A DNA stretch of 64,000 bases, taken from NCBI GenBank assembly GCA_977006965.1, contig OZ345369.1, positions 1,798,001 to 1,862,000 of the forward strand, read 5' to 3'. A model generated the notes under the pieces. It was not told the origin of the DNA. It searched no databases and saw only the letters and a list, made by a program, of their open reading frames with translations. Positions 28,227-39,053 of the stretch are shown here, in pieces. The position numbers and the translations under genes are program-made. Source of the stretch: Phymatolithon calcareum (lineage: Eukaryota; Rhodophyta; Florideophyceae; Hapalidiales). Within the stretch, counting starts at the first letter, position 1, and each line of letters begins with the position of its first letter.

Positions 28227-29912
28227 TCAGGAGTTATGGTCAGAATCGTCCATAGAGCGACCTGTCGATCTCAGAGATGAGATTCCAAAGTTAGAGACAC
28301 CGTTATGCTCAAAAGAAGATAAATCCAAAGCATCAAATGCTCCAAAATCATCTCTCGGAATGTCAAAGTCAGTCAGGGGACAATGACTTTCATCATCTCC
28401 CCCAAAGTCTGTAACCCCGTCATGATGATTTGAAAGATGATCTGTTCGTCGTCCATGTCTCATATCCTGACCATCATTCAAATGCGTATCCCCAAATTGT
28501 TGTCCCGTCCGTTCGAAAAGATTACATCGCTGAATATCATGAACCATTACAGGATTATCATCCAATACATCCATCTCCGGTCGCAAACGTCGTGTTGGTT
28601 TTCCCAATCTTCTTTGTTGCACTTGTTGTTGTGCTTCTGCTGCTTGTGCTTGTTGCTGTTCGAATCCTACATTCGAACGCTGATGATGAACAATAAACGT
28701 CTCACCATTGATTTCATTCGGCGAACCCTCTCGAACGGACGGTCGTATTGTACGTACACCAATAGCCGCCACAGTAGATTCCGCCGCCGCAGTAGCCGCA
28801 GCAGCCAACCCTGCAGCATCCGGCGAAGAAGTGAGTGCCGAAAACGCCGGCGTCAATCCATCCGAAGATCCCGACGGCTGATCCGACGAAGCAGCGCTTA
28901 GCAGAAACATCTCACCCGCCGCAGTAGCCGCCGCCGCGGCCGCCGCCACAGTGCTTGCCTCAGGCTGCGTCGGAATACTCATCCGTCCCGCGGCACTCGG
29001 GACGCCCGGATGCGGGGCTATATTCGTCGGATATCGTCTCTGCGTCCCGGTAGATGGTGGTGGATTTCCCTCATCAAGCATTAAACCGCCATCCGTAGAC
29101 ATGGTGATCAAATCCGGCGGTGCAAAGATTCCCTGCATACCTCCTGTGAAAAAGTCCACAGACGGTTCCCGTTGTGCCATCAATGCCATCGCCTGCATAT
29201 ATGCCAACTGTCCATCCTGTGCGATACCCGGCGGTGGTTGTGCCTGTTGCACAGAAGTCTGTGTAGCCGGACTCGGCTCCCGAAACGGCATGGGTGCACT
29301 TTGTACAGATTGTGCCCCCAATTGCTGCGGATGTACCCCATGCATCTGTTGCCCAAACTGACCATGCTGCCCTCGCGCGGCAACATCGATTGACCTCTCC
29401 TCCGAGCTGGAAGGCGACACAGTTTCCCGTTTCGACCGTCGTTTCATCGGCGATGATACGACGCGACGCCGATTCCTTCCGCGAGGCGGGCTGTGCGGCA
29501 TCCCTGTCTTTCGCACATGGGTGGCCCCCGTCGGCGGGTCGGCGACCGCGGCGGGAGGCAGGCCGGTGAACGACACAGTGCGCTGCGCAAGCGCCTTGGA
29601 AATGAGACGGTGCTCGTGCGCGGCGCACGATTTCGCACGATGCACCGCGTCGTCGCACTGGTCGCATAGTGTCGTGCCCTCGGTTTCGCAGTAACTTGTG
29701 GCAGGCGCCTTGTCGCAGTGCTCGCAAAACGGTAGCGCGGTCACGGCACACGAGAGGTCGACGCGCTGATGCTGTGCTGCCGCGGGGTCGACGGCGTGAA
29801 CGGTCGTGTCGCACGCGACGCAGGAGACGTGGCGATGAACGACGCAGAAGAGGACGGCGCGCGCGGCGGAGCAGACGTCACAGACCGCGCGGACACCCAC
29901 TAGACGCGTCAT
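28227..29912 (-). CDS. double B-box zinc-finger protein (BBX/CONSTANS-like type)
   Basis: This 561-residue protein has two B-box zinc fingers at the N terminus. The first begins CDVCSAARAVLFC (from residue 11) with CVACDTTVHA. The second has FCEHCDKAPATSYC ... LCDQCDDAVH (about 57-105). Plant BBX proteins with this tandem arrangement are nuclear transcription factors in light and circadian signalling. A basic RKRR-like patch (about 150-165) follows, then long Gln-, Ala- and Pro-rich low-complexity stretches typical of activation regions. I see no CCT domain at the C terminus, so it is not a canonical CONSTANS. No introns are seen. Confidence 0.87.
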   Translation of the reverse strand: MTRLVGVRAVCDVCSAARAVLFCVVHRHVSCVACDTTVHAVDPAAAQHQRVDLSCAVTALPFCEHCDKAPATSYCETEGTTLCDQCDDAVHRAKSCAAHEHRLISKALAQRTVSFTGLPPAAVADPPTGATHVRKTGMPHSPPRGRNRRRVVSSPMKRRSKRETVSPSSSEERSIDVAARGQHGQFGQQMHGVHPQQLGAQSVQSAPMPFREPSPATQTSVQQAQPPPGIAQDGQLAYMQAMALMAQREPSVDFFTGGMQGIFAPPDLITMSTDGGLMLDEGNPPPSTGTQRRYPTNIAPHPGVPSAAGRMSIPTQPEASTVAAAAAAATAAGEMFLLSAASSDQPSGSSDGLTPAFSALTSSPDAAGLAAAATAAAESTVAAIGVRTIRPSVREGSPNEINGETFIVHHQRSNVGFEQQQAQAAEAQQQVQQRRLGKPTRRLRPEMDVLDDNPVMVHDIQRCNLFERTGQQFGDTHLNDGQDMRHGRRTDHLSNHHDGVTDFGGDDESHCPLTDFDIPRDDFGAFDALDLSSFEHNGVSNFGISSLRSTGRSMDDSDHNS

Positions 29913-31056
29913 GCGGAGCGACTAGCGGGTTCGATCCATGCGCGAAGCGCGACACGGGGAGGGTTGTGGGGTTTTACGGGGGGGTGGGAGGGTGGGAGAA
30001 AAAAGTGCGGACAGGGTTTCGTGGGTGCTGCCGTCGCTCTCGGGGAGAATATGGACTTTAGGGCAAGGCGCGGAAGGGACATTCGGGGTGCGGGTGGGGG
30101 AAGTGGGAGTGAAATGCCGTTCAGGGTTCAGAAGGGGCACATGAAGGATGGGCAATGTTGTGGCTAAAATTGCGGGGAATGTTTTGGTGGGAGGCAATGA
30201 TTGGCAAACTGTATGTACCAAATATCTTCGTGCATCTCACGCAGCCGTATTATCTTTGTTTCCGCCATATCACGAAACACATCCCGGAAGTAGTTTCACA
30301 AATACTTGCGGAAAGCCACCAAGGAGAATGTGGCATTTAAAAAATCTTCTAAAAGATCTGCACGGCACTTGTTGTGTCAATCTCAACTCCCTGCGCACGT
30401 ACGCACGACATTTCGACTTCACCGGTCGCTATCATAATCTACAACCGTTTTTGCAGCCATAATTTTTTGCCCTTGTGGTGTCGGACAGGCACGAAAATAT
30501 CGTTACAAATGTCACTTGTTATGCACATTTCTTCACCATATCATACATACTGTACAGTACTGCACACACTCGAACCTCCATAGCTGCAAACGGACTTGCT
30601 CAATTGACCAAACATGTATACTCCTAGAATTATTATTCAATTTTAAGGGCATCATACCTGCAAAACCTCATGTTACTGTAGCCGAAACATACTGTGGAGC
30701 CCAATACTGTAATGTACATACTGTAGCTGCCATGCCTCTAAAGCTGCAATCGAATGAACGCCTTTACCGCCGTGTTGTACAGTATTGTGCATGATAGAGG
30801 TTTCACTGTTGTTCCGTCAATCGATCACGCCGTTGTGTCGTCAGCACGTGCTCACTTGGCCCAATCGCCCATGGGCTTAGTCATCATCGATCGATCGTGA
30901 CCATGATGGCACTTGAACTAACGGATACTAAAAGAAAGGGTACAACATCGATCGTTCATAACATTTGCTTGTCGAGTTGCATTCACGTACTGTACTGTAA
31001 CTAACGGTTAGATTACAGTACAGTAATTCCCCTATCGACCAGTTTTGCGTCGATTG
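29913..31056. other. intergenic, short TACTGTAC-type repeats
   Basis: GTACTGTACAGTA-like motifs are at 30548-30563 and 30985-31025. No ORF has a recognisable motif. The left end is the B-box gene upstream region. Confidence 0.5.
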
Positions 31057-31149
31057 CATGCCGTTTCCCCAACTTTTCTCGCTTGACTTACTGTACTGTA
31101 CTGTACTGTATACAGTAAGTCAAGCGAGAAAAGTTTGGGAAGCGGCATG
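31057..31149. repeat. 93-bp snapback inverted repeat with GTACT loop
   Basis: The arms 31057-31095 and 31111-31149 are 39 nt each and match at 37 positions. They begin CATGCCG and contain TTTTCTCGCTTGACTTACTG. The 15-nt loop is a CTGTACTGTACTGTA run. It could be a foldback MITE or an arrested duplication. No target-site duplication is evident. Confidence 0.8.
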
Positions 31150-32139
31150 AGATGCGAGGAAGTGTGTGCCCTAGGCTGAGTTCTCTATAGTTTCCAGCAT
31201 TCTCGTGTACCCTACTCTTGTGTATTGCACCAAGGAGGATCGGCCTGCTTCTTGCCAGTGTAAAGGAATGTCCTCATATCTTCCACACCCTTCCTGCCCA
31301 CAACCCTGTGACCACCTGCCTCCGACTTTACCCACATATTATGTCAACTTTCAACCTTCAGACAGACTTATTATCATCCAGCCCTGCATGCATGCGACCT
31401 TTCCGCTTACTGATTTATCGGTTGCGACATCATGTCGATGTTTGCTCTTAGCACCCGACCACGGACCTACGCAAAGAGGCGCGGAAAAATAACGATAGAT
31501 ACCGAAACTTTTCACACGAATCAGGCAGGTAGGTAAGCTTTTCGGATACTGTGCTGTACTGTACTGTACTCAAGTATGTCGCGCTTTTCGAGACAATTGA
31601 AGCTTCCATGCCAGTGTTCTGCAGCACAAACAGACAATGAAACCGCACCGCATCGTACAGCAAGACATATCAAGTGCGTAAGGTCCAGCCCCATGAATTT
31701 CTCCCGAACGCCGCCTAGCGGCAATCAGCGTTCACACGTCACTGTTACAATATCAACCAACCTTTCCCGCTGCTTCACCGTTGTTGGTATACTGAGGTGT
31801 GGTCCCTTCTGCTCAAGTATCTATTGCAATCCGCCCAGGTGGCAGCAACTAGACAACAGCCAGCCTGTAGAGGCGTCCCTTCGGATACGTCCATTCGTCC
31901 CGTGGTCCACTAAACAAACAAACCCATAAACAACACAATTATTGCACTCATAACTTTCCGCCGCCTCTCCCATACATACGCAGAGCTTGACAACCTTCCA
32001 GAGCGAGGACACTCAATCAACAAATACATAATAGAAAAGGATACAAACAAACAAGTACAGTCAGCCAGTGCACTCATTTCCTGTCGGCATCATGGCGAGG
32101 CAGATCGTGTCGTTGATATCTCAACAATCACCGCAATAC
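31150..32139. other. intergenic, repeat relic
   Basis: GTACT repeats are at 31553-31572. At about 31675-31725 there is a short, poorly preserved relative of the two repeat units at 32143 and 32630 (CCATGAATTT...CCGAACGCC). No intact gene is seen. Confidence 0.4.
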
Positions 32140-32142
32140 AGA

Positions 32143-32800
32143 TCACGTACGGTCCACCTCCATGAAGTTCTTCCAAACACCCGCCGGTACTACGTTCAAC
32201 ACAATGCCCTTGATCACTGAGCTGAGGCATCCGTCCGTGATGTTCGTGAGGGGATTACGGGCGATCGATCGATAGATCATTCGCATAAATGAGGCGGCGA
32301 CTATCATCATGATACTGTACCAGTGAATTCGATGCAGGTCAATCCTCACCAGACTATGATACTGTACAGTACGAAATTCCGCCGCACATGCTAATATTCT
32401 GGCATACATATTTTGCGGGCTGGGCTTGGGCACAGTATATGCGCCCCAGCGTTTGTGCGCTGGCGACTCGGCGCACTAGGCCATGTAACTCGACTCGGCC
32501 AAGACCTTGTAACGTCCGTCGGCTTTCGGTTTGAGCTTATGGCGGCGTCGGACGGCACGGAACTCCTCATTCGCACCCTAGCCTTGCTTCTTGTGTTGTT
32601 TGTTACACCAGGGAACTGCAAGACAGGTCACGTGCGGTCCAGCTCCATGAATTTTCTTCCGAACAAACGCATAGCGACAGTATTCATCGCAATGCCCTTG
32701 ACCACTGAGGTGTCCGTGGTGTTCGTCAGGGGATTGTGGGCGATCTATGATTCGCAGAATGAGGTAGCGTCTTGGGCTGGAACCGAGGCAATTACGCACT
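32143..32800 (-). repeat. two diverged direct copies of a coding-like unit
   Basis: 32143-32280 and 32625-32755 align by eye over about 130 bp. On the minus strand each ends in a similar peptide: IARNPLTNITDG...VIKGIVLNVV...KNFMEVDRT in the first and IAHNPLTNTTDTSVVKGIAMN...KFMELDRT in the second, each followed by a stop. The second has an in-frame TAG upstream. These look like 3' ends of an unknown repeated gene or transposon ORF. Confidence 0.5.
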
Positions 32801-33816
32801 CCGGCTCAATATCGATTTGCCACCTTTGATTGCTGCGCTGTCACATGTTTAAGATATATAGGCGGCTGAGAATGATGCAATACACCGTACATTAATTGAT
32901 TGGCCTTCCGGTCATCTTATTCCTGGCCGTTTTGCCTCATATTTTCTTCATCTTGGTCACCTACTTTATAGCTGCATTTCCATCTTTCTTCCTCTTCAAC
33001 CTCCGAGATCAAATCATCATATTACTGCAATACTACACCGGGCATGAGTAGTGCAATATGTATTTCAGACCTGTGCAAGTATTGTAATTTCTTCGTTTTC
33101 CAATAGTTCATATATACTGCGGAGGTCGGGAATATTGCAATGCATATTGCACAGCATCTAGAATATTGCAATATACGCCCATCCACCGAATTCAATACTT
33201 TGAAATGCTAACTTGCAATGTGCAGTTTACGTTCATAATAGACATGGCGAAGGCACTGTCAAAAAACCTGCAAACCCATCGCCACGAAGACGGCCGCCCA
33301 ATTCGTCTATGCTCGCTCACTACATCGCTCCAGACGTACAAATTGTTCGCGACATGCACTTTGAGTCTGGGGTAGTAAAAATTCAGTGGAAAGAGTTCAT
33401 TTATCGTACAGTTGAGGAGACGAGATCGGATCGGTGCTTGCTGAACGTCCCGGCTTATGGGCTTAGCATCACAAAGCAGATCAAGCACGGCACCCATCCT
33501 CAACAGAATCGCGGGAGCGATTGCATCTACTACGACTTTTCTTTGGTTCAGTTGCTGAGGTTGACCGCCTTTGTGAAGCCTTTCGAAGAATATTCTAACG
33601 GATATTCGTATTTGAATCGCTGATCGTTCCCAAGGTCCACCGTCGGTTCTGGGATGAGGCACTCGTAGCCGAAGCGGTTGAGATGGCAAGGACTGAAGGA
33701 GTGGAAGTGGATCCAGTTTGAGGAAGAACAAAAGGCAATGTCGATCGATGACTGAAGAATGACGCCTGAAGAACGATTTCATAGCACTTTTGTGTGCATG
33801 GTTATTTGTAATGTTG
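32801..33816. other. intergenic, TATTGCAATA-rich repeats and an unrecognised ORF
   Basis: Motifs of the GCAATATTGCAATA type cluster at 33040-33180. A plus-strand ORF, 33213-33623, has protein-like composition in its second half (VQIVRDMHFESGVVKIQWKE) but no recognisable domain; the minus strand is also open. No gene is claimed. Confidence 0.35.
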
Positions 33817-33868
33817 TAGTTTAAAATACTTATTGCTTGGCTAGTATTGCAATAAGTATTTCAAACTA
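33817..33868. repeat. 20-bp inverted repeat at the 3' side of the retroelement
   Basis: The arms 33817-33836 and 33849-33868 (AATACTTATTGC / GCAATAAGTATT core) match at 19 of 20 positions around a 12-nt loop. It lies about 95 bases past the last retroelement ORF and may mark its 3' end. Confidence 0.65.
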
Positions 33869-33961
33869 ACGTAGTATATTAATGGGGGATATTTGATGAT
33901 TTTATTTTGAGAGCTCCCAAAGCCTCATCTTGTAGTAACGGGGCAGCTCTTGCGATAATCT

Positions 33962-34255
33962 CTACGCTAAAGTCATCTGGCTGCTCAAAACGTTCTTGAT
34001 TCGTAATTCTCTCCCAACAAGAGCTCCTGTGAGTCTCTTGCACTCAAACTCAATTTCTGTACTCATCTTCGACGACGCTAGAGTACGTTGTAAGGCGACT
34101 AGTTCGATCACCGCGGTAATCCCACAGTAAGCATCCCACACTGATTTCCTCCAAAGGGGTGCTCGATTGAATGTCAACCTTAGGCACCTTAAACGTGTTG
34201 TTCTTTCTCCTATGTAAAGGATCCCTGGTAGCTTGCCTTCAATAAGAATCTTCAT
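33962..34255 (-). CDS. small ORF downstream of the reverse transcriptase
   Basis: This 97-codon ORF begins 25 bases after the reverse-transcriptase stop on the same strand (MKILIEGKLPGILYIGERTT). It is basic and has no recognised domain. It may be the C-terminal part of the retroelement polyprotein after a frameshift, or a separate ORF of the element. Confidence 0.35.
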   Translation of the reverse strand: MKILIEGKLPGILYIGERTTRLRCLRLTFNRAPLWRKSVWDAYCGITAVIELVALQRTLASSKMSTEIEFECKRLTGALVGRELRIKNVLSSQMTLA

Positions 34256-34279
34256 TGATCTGCCTTCTTCTTCCTTTTC

Positions 34280-35944
34280 TCATACCTTAATTGTTTCCTC
34301 TCTCCTCCTCTTCTTCGTGACAGATCCCTCCTGGGCTTTCTGAAGAGCTTGTCGCAAGTCTTCATACATCTTGAAATATTCAATATCCTTCATTGCTTCT
34401 TTTATGTCCTCATCTCTTGCAAAGTACTTTTCTGTTTCTTCAAGGCGTTTTTTGTGTCTTACCAGGCTTAACGCAAACCTTTCTGCTTGATAACGTCTCC
34501 TCATCTTTGGTGGTCCCAGTCGGCACAGAACTCGCATTCGGTCCCGGCGGTGTTCGGCATACTTCCCGAAAACATTCTTGTAGAACAAGCCCTCTGCAGA
34601 CTCGATTGCCGAGTGCAATCGATTTGTCATTGGAGTAACGTGTAACGCATACTCCCATTTCGGGATAATTAGCGACTTGAAGATCCTGATGCATGTCTCC
34701 GGTTTGAATCCTCGAATATTCACTCCAAGCTGCCGAAGCTTATGTATGCATCCTGCAGCATTTCGAACTCTTGCTATGGCCGTGTCATCCGTAACTCCCT
34801 TGTTATTCATGCTTACCCCAAGATACGAGAGTCTCCAGGCTTGATATAGTTCTCGTCCCGCCAAGTAAAACGTGTGCTTCTGAAGCCCTTTGTACTTAAG
34901 AACTTCGCTTTTTCCTGGTTTTGTGTTCCATTTCATGCCATTTTCGCTTGCCCAACTGGTCGCTATATCAAGAAGTTTCTGCATTCCTCGTCTTGTCTTC
35001 GCTTGAAGCTGAACATCATCTGCGAACAATTGCACTGGGCTGTCTGAGACGTTTCTGTCTATCTTGGAGACGGCTTCTGCGAATGTGTCCATGAATATAT
35101 TGTATAGGCATGGACTAAGCGGGGAACCTTGAGGTACTCCTCGGTCGATGATACACCACGTTTCTGTCTCGTCTCCAGCTGATGTGACCCACGATGTTTT
35201 TAACAGGTACGCAACCATCCTTGTTATCTCTTCAGGAAGTTTCTCCGTCAACCTCTTCATGAGGATATCCCTTGGCACACTATCGTATGCCGCGGATAGG
35301 TCGAGAACTGCCATGAACGGATGACCCTTTTTCATTGTACGTTTTGCGCGGAGTATAGCGAGATATGTGCTTCTGTCTTTCCGAAAACCCAGCTGAACCT
35401 TATTGAAGCGGTAGTTCTCGCGTATGTATGCATCTAGAGCTGAGTCGATGATTTTCCTGGCTTGACGTAAAAGAGATATGGGCCTGTAGTTTGCTGCGAT
35501 ATGAGCTGGGCCTTTCCTGTATAAGGGAATCAGAGTTGCTTGGCGCCATGCCCGAGGAAGACATTTGAGTCTCCCGCATGTTTCCCATAATGCTAGCATT
35601 ATTTCGAGCCCAGCTTCTTTGTTCGCGTGCCACATTTCGACCGCAATTCCGTCTGGACCTACCGCCTTCCCCTTCGGTGCTCTGTTGAATGCTCTTGCGA
35701 TGTGCCGCTTCATTGCCCTATTGAGTGCAAACGTATGCAACGGCAGATTCCAGTCTTCTTCCGCCTTACACACACTTGAGATGTATGCTGAGAATTTGCT
35801 TGGGTGCACAGGAGCCCCGAGAGCTTTGTTTAATGCAATTAGTACTGTTAGCTTGTACGATATTGCAATTTTTATTCTCAGCATTTCAGATTGTATTGCG
35901 AGCTGGCCAGATGTTGCAAATAATATTGCACCCGGTAGGATCAT
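34280..35944 (-). CDS. LINE-type (non-LTR) reverse transcriptase
   Basis: This 554-residue ORF shows the reverse transcriptase motifs in order: PDGIAVEMWH (about 97-106), LIPLYRKG (138-145), NYRPISLL (152-159), VLDLSAAYDSVPRD (213-226, with the first catalytic Asp), GVPQGSPLSPCLYNIF (269-284) and the catalytic LFADD (306-310). A thumb-like region with many basic residues follows. No endonuclease domain precedes it, so the element is 5' truncated or the endonuclease lies in a lost segment. The ORF has no internal stop, suggesting a fairly recent insertion. Met21 (35884) is an alternative start. Confidence 0.92.
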   Translation of the reverse strand: MILPGAILFATSGQLAIQSEMLRIKIAISYKLTVLIALNKALGAPVHPSKFSAYISSVCKAEEDWNLPLHTFALNRAMKRHIARAFNRAPKGKAVGPDGIAVEMWHANKEAGLEIMLALWETCGRLKCLPRAWRQATLIPLYRKGPAHIAANYRPISLLRQARKIIDSALDAYIRENYRFNKVQLGFRKDRSTYLAILRAKRTMKKGHPFMAVLDLSAAYDSVPRDILMKRLTEKLPEEITRMVAYLLKTSWVTSAGDETETWCIIDRGVPQGSPLSPCLYNIFMDTFAEAVSKIDRNVSDSPVQLFADDVQLQAKTRRGMQKLLDIATSWASENGMKWNTKPGKSEVLKYKGLQKHTFYLAGRELYQAWRLSYLGVSMNNKGVTDDTAIARVRNAAGCIHKLRQLGVNIRGFKPETCIRIFKSLIIPKWEYALHVTPMTNRLHSAIESAEGLFYKNVFGKYAEHRRDRMRVLCRLGPPKMRRRYQAERFALSLVRHKKRLEETEKYFARDEDIKEAMKDIEYFKMYEDLRQALQKAQEGSVTKKRRREETIKV

Positions 35945-37587
35945 CTCAGTTTATTTGCAGTTGGTATTGGGGTCTGTTCCCCTAGAACTATCTTTTACGA
36001 GCGTTGTCTGCTGAAGAGGTAGCTCGATTTGGAAACCATTCTGCTTCTCAGATCGTGAGCATTGCGGCACACCACGACAAGGCCGAATCGATCTTCTCTA
36101 GCCACTTAAGGGGCCGGAACGTAAACTTCTATTCAAATCGATACTTATCAATGCGTCTTAAAATCCTTGGAAAACCTGCCCGGGTCTTTTAACCGCTGTA
36201 CCACCCAGGTGGATCCACCGATCTTACTGGCCTCTTGCCGTTCGCTACGTTGCGGACATTTTCGCCGAGATACGATAATGGCAATGACGATATGGGTCGT
36301 ACTCAATGTGCTCGCTCCCGTCTTGATTTCTGAGTTTCCGCCTCCTCGTCTTCTCAGTAAACCACGAGAAAAGCTGAGGTGGGCGAAGTTCTTTGAAACT
36401 ACGGGATAGGATCCTCTAATCATATCTCCTTCAAACGTGCCTCGCCGTTCGGTGCCCTCAATTTGCCAGAATGGAAAAGCAGGAAAAATGTTGCTACCGA
36501 GGAATTATCAAGAAGGGCTAATCAAGCCTATTGAATCATCAGAAGGTTCCTCTAACACTCGAAGCAGCGAGATCAATCTTCAGGTCGTCTTTACGAGCCG
36601 AACCTGTCGCCATTCAAACACTGCCCCGAGAGCTGCCCATATCGCACAGATGGGCAGAGGTGATCTTACATCAACTGATTGGAGACTGCATCCCCATGGT
36701 GGTCGCCTTTAGGCATGGATGCAACAGGGACACAATGTCGTACGACCCAGTGTGCAAAGCCTGTAATTCTGGTTGCAAATGAACTGCCGACCACCAAGAT
36801 GTACAGCAGTGGACGATCCGTGTCCAGACTTAAGTTTTTTGGAAGTGTGGGAGCAAAAAATGTAGAAGAGCTATGCCGTGAGAGACTCTTAGTCATACTC
36901 AAATTTCTGAACAATGAGAAGCTGTTGCAGAGTGGCTATAGGCGCTCACTTTCCATGTGAGCAATTTTTCGGCAATAAAGAAAGAAAAGCAGAAAATTGG
37001 CTGAGTTTTGCAATTTTCGTAGCACTCGCTCCTAAAGGACAGTACTTGGCTAGATGGAAAGAATTGGATGTGGAGAGTTGGGCTTCTCGACGAGTTCTGA
37101 AGCGGAGAACGAAAATCGAGGGAGTTTGTAAATTCATCAGATAGAAAAAGTTGAAGAGTTTACCCTGGGCTCCACTTGCCTACGAATCTTAACAGCAGGT
37201 AATGTATCGATAAGCACAAGCATTTTCAGAAAAGATTTGGCTCAGCATTCTCGAAGTCAGGCTGTCCGTGCTCTGAGTTTGATCAACAGGTTTCATGAAT
37301 GATGCATCCCCGATACGATCAGCAAGCTCTCACTACCGTGCTTCTTCTCTTTGTAAAGAGAAGATTGTCACGTCTTGTGGACACATGTTCGAAAATGTAA
37401 TTGCACGATGTCGCCCGAAAGAGGCGATGATCCTTTGCAACAAGTACCCCAGTTGCAACAAGGAGCCAACTATTGCGTTCGCAATAAACTCGACTACTGC
37501 CCATACAAACATGACCTCCCTCTCCAGGTTCATCTCAATTCCAAAATACAGTTTCCCCTTATGAAGAGAACGTCACCTATCCAGCAT
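35945..37587. other. intergenic, no supported gene
   Basis: Several 60-90 codon ORFs on both strands lack motifs. The left edge, with TATTGC-type sequence like that downstream of the retroelement, may be its flank. Confidence 0.45.
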
Positions 37588-38769
37588 TCACCTCGCATTC
37601 ACAACGTTCTCAGGCAACACGAGTTGCTCCACCGGCGGCAGCTTCCACATTCCCTTTCGTTCCTTTTTCCTCCTCACATCCGCCGAGCTAAACCACAGAT
37701 AATCTGCAATAAGAATGCCACTCGGTTCCTTACCCATACCCATCTCCAATTTGAGAGAATTATCCCTCGCATCATACGCATCAATCGGAACCGGATTCAA
37801 CATCACACTTCTAACCTTTGCCTCATTGCCCAACAACCGCTGCACACGCTTCCCAACACCGTACCCAAACTTGACATGCTCCTTCCCAAGCACCGCCACC
37901 AACTTAGTACCCGGATGTGCCCTCTTAAACCGCGCACAACTGCCAGCTATAGACTCATCCACAACCACCCGCGCCGCATAAAACTTTGAAAAGTCCGCAT
38001 GCTCCGAAAGCAATCCCATCCTAGCATGCGCCGCATAGCTCGGCGTCATACACTCACGAACATACTCCCTAAATCCCTTCTCCGCCGACAACGCCGCAAA
38101 TCCGTCCGGGTCCGTCACAGCCTCTCTCAGTTCAGCCGACGTGAGGTTTGCCAGCCCTCCCGGTGCGCGCACCCGAGCCACAGCCTCGAGATCAGCACCT
38201 AACGCGCGCGGGGCCATCCATCCACGTCTTCCCGCGCGCAGCACGGGAAGCGCGGCCTCGAACGGCCATCGCCATCGCTCCTCCCATTGCGTTTCATCCA
38301 GAAGGCCTTCCTCAGACAGCGCGCCACCCGCATACCGTTCCAGAGCGCCCTGAAAGCGGCTCTCCACAGCCTCCACGCCCAGTGCGACCGGCGCACGCTC
38401 CGAAAGCAGACGCAGGATTCGGGCAGCGAGTGCGTGGTCGCGCTGAGAGCCGTGGTTCACACCGAGGAGCGTCACCTCGGCACCGGCCAGGTCGGCCAGC
38501 ACATCGTCCGACGATACGGGTAGTAGGGTGACGTCAGATACGGCCGCGGAACGCACGGCGAATATAGTGCTTTCAGAAGGTCGTGCACGGCCGGCACGAA
38601 CCTCCTTCGCGGGCGGGTGGAGAAGAAGGGCGCCGCAGGTGGCAAGGGTGCTGAGAGCTCGGCGACGGGAAAGTTGCGCGGTGGACGAGGGTGCACGACG
38701 CCGCAGGTCGGGGGGACGCGGCCTGCGCCGCGGGAGTCGAGGTTGGGCAACCGCAAAGGTGGTCCTCAT
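37588..38769 (-). CDS. ChaN-like (DUF399) protein, probably thylakoid lumenal
   Basis: I start this 393-residue protein at 38769 (MRTTFAVAQPRLPRRR). The ORF runs 59 codons further upstream. The presequence is Ser/Arg-rich and then has SRRRALSTLATCGALLLHPP: a twin-arginine followed by a hydrophobic core, as in Tat-targeted lumenal proteins of plastids. The mature part contains VTLLGVNHGSQRDH and PVALGVEAVESRFQGALERY, matching the ChaN/Tiki superfamily, whose bacterial members bind haem. Near the C terminus KLVAVLGKEHVKFGYGVGKRV matches the family GxxHxxxGxGV motif. Function in algae is inferred only. The gene is divergent from the PIF1 gene with 284 bases between the starts. Confidence 0.75.
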   Translation of the reverse strand: MRTTFAVAQPRLPRRRPRPPDLRRRAPSSTAQLSRRRALSTLATCGALLLHPPAKEVRAGRARPSESTIFAVRSAAVSDVTLLPVSSDDVLADLAGAEVTLLGVNHGSQRDHALAARILRLLSERAPVALGVEAVESRFQGALERYAGGALSEEGLLDETQWEERWRWPFEAALPVLRAGRRGWMAPRALGADLEAVARVRAPGGLANLTSAELREAVTDPDGFAALSAEKGFREYVRECMTPSYAAHARMGLLSEHADFSKFYAARVVVDESIAGSCARFKRAHPGTKLVAVLGKEHVKFGYGVGKRVQRLLGNEAKVRSVMLNPVPIDAYDARDNSLKLEMGMGKEPSGILIADYLWFSSADVRRKKERKGMWKLPPVEQLVLPENVVNAR

Positions 38770-39053
38770 CCTGGTTGAAGAGATTGAGATGTAGTCTTCA
38801 ATCGATCTGATCAGCGACTGGCATCTGGTTTGGTTTTTAGATCCAGACTGTAAGTGCAGTGTGATTGGCTCCATGATTACAGTATGCGTACGGAAGGAAT
38901 CCGAATTCGCGCCTTTTTTGCACTTGCATTTTGAATGCGTAATCATCTCTTATTCTCACTGCATTGGCCGTTAGCCGACCGGCGCTGATTTCGTGAACTC
39001 GCCGCATTGCTTCCATCGTTTTCGTTCGTCCTTTTCTTCTTATCGTGTGCAAA

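Noticed and set aside
29074-29814. 246-codon minus-strand ORF overlapping the B-box gene
   Set aside because: It is a shifted frame of the B-box gene; the B-box frame has the zinc-finger cysteines.
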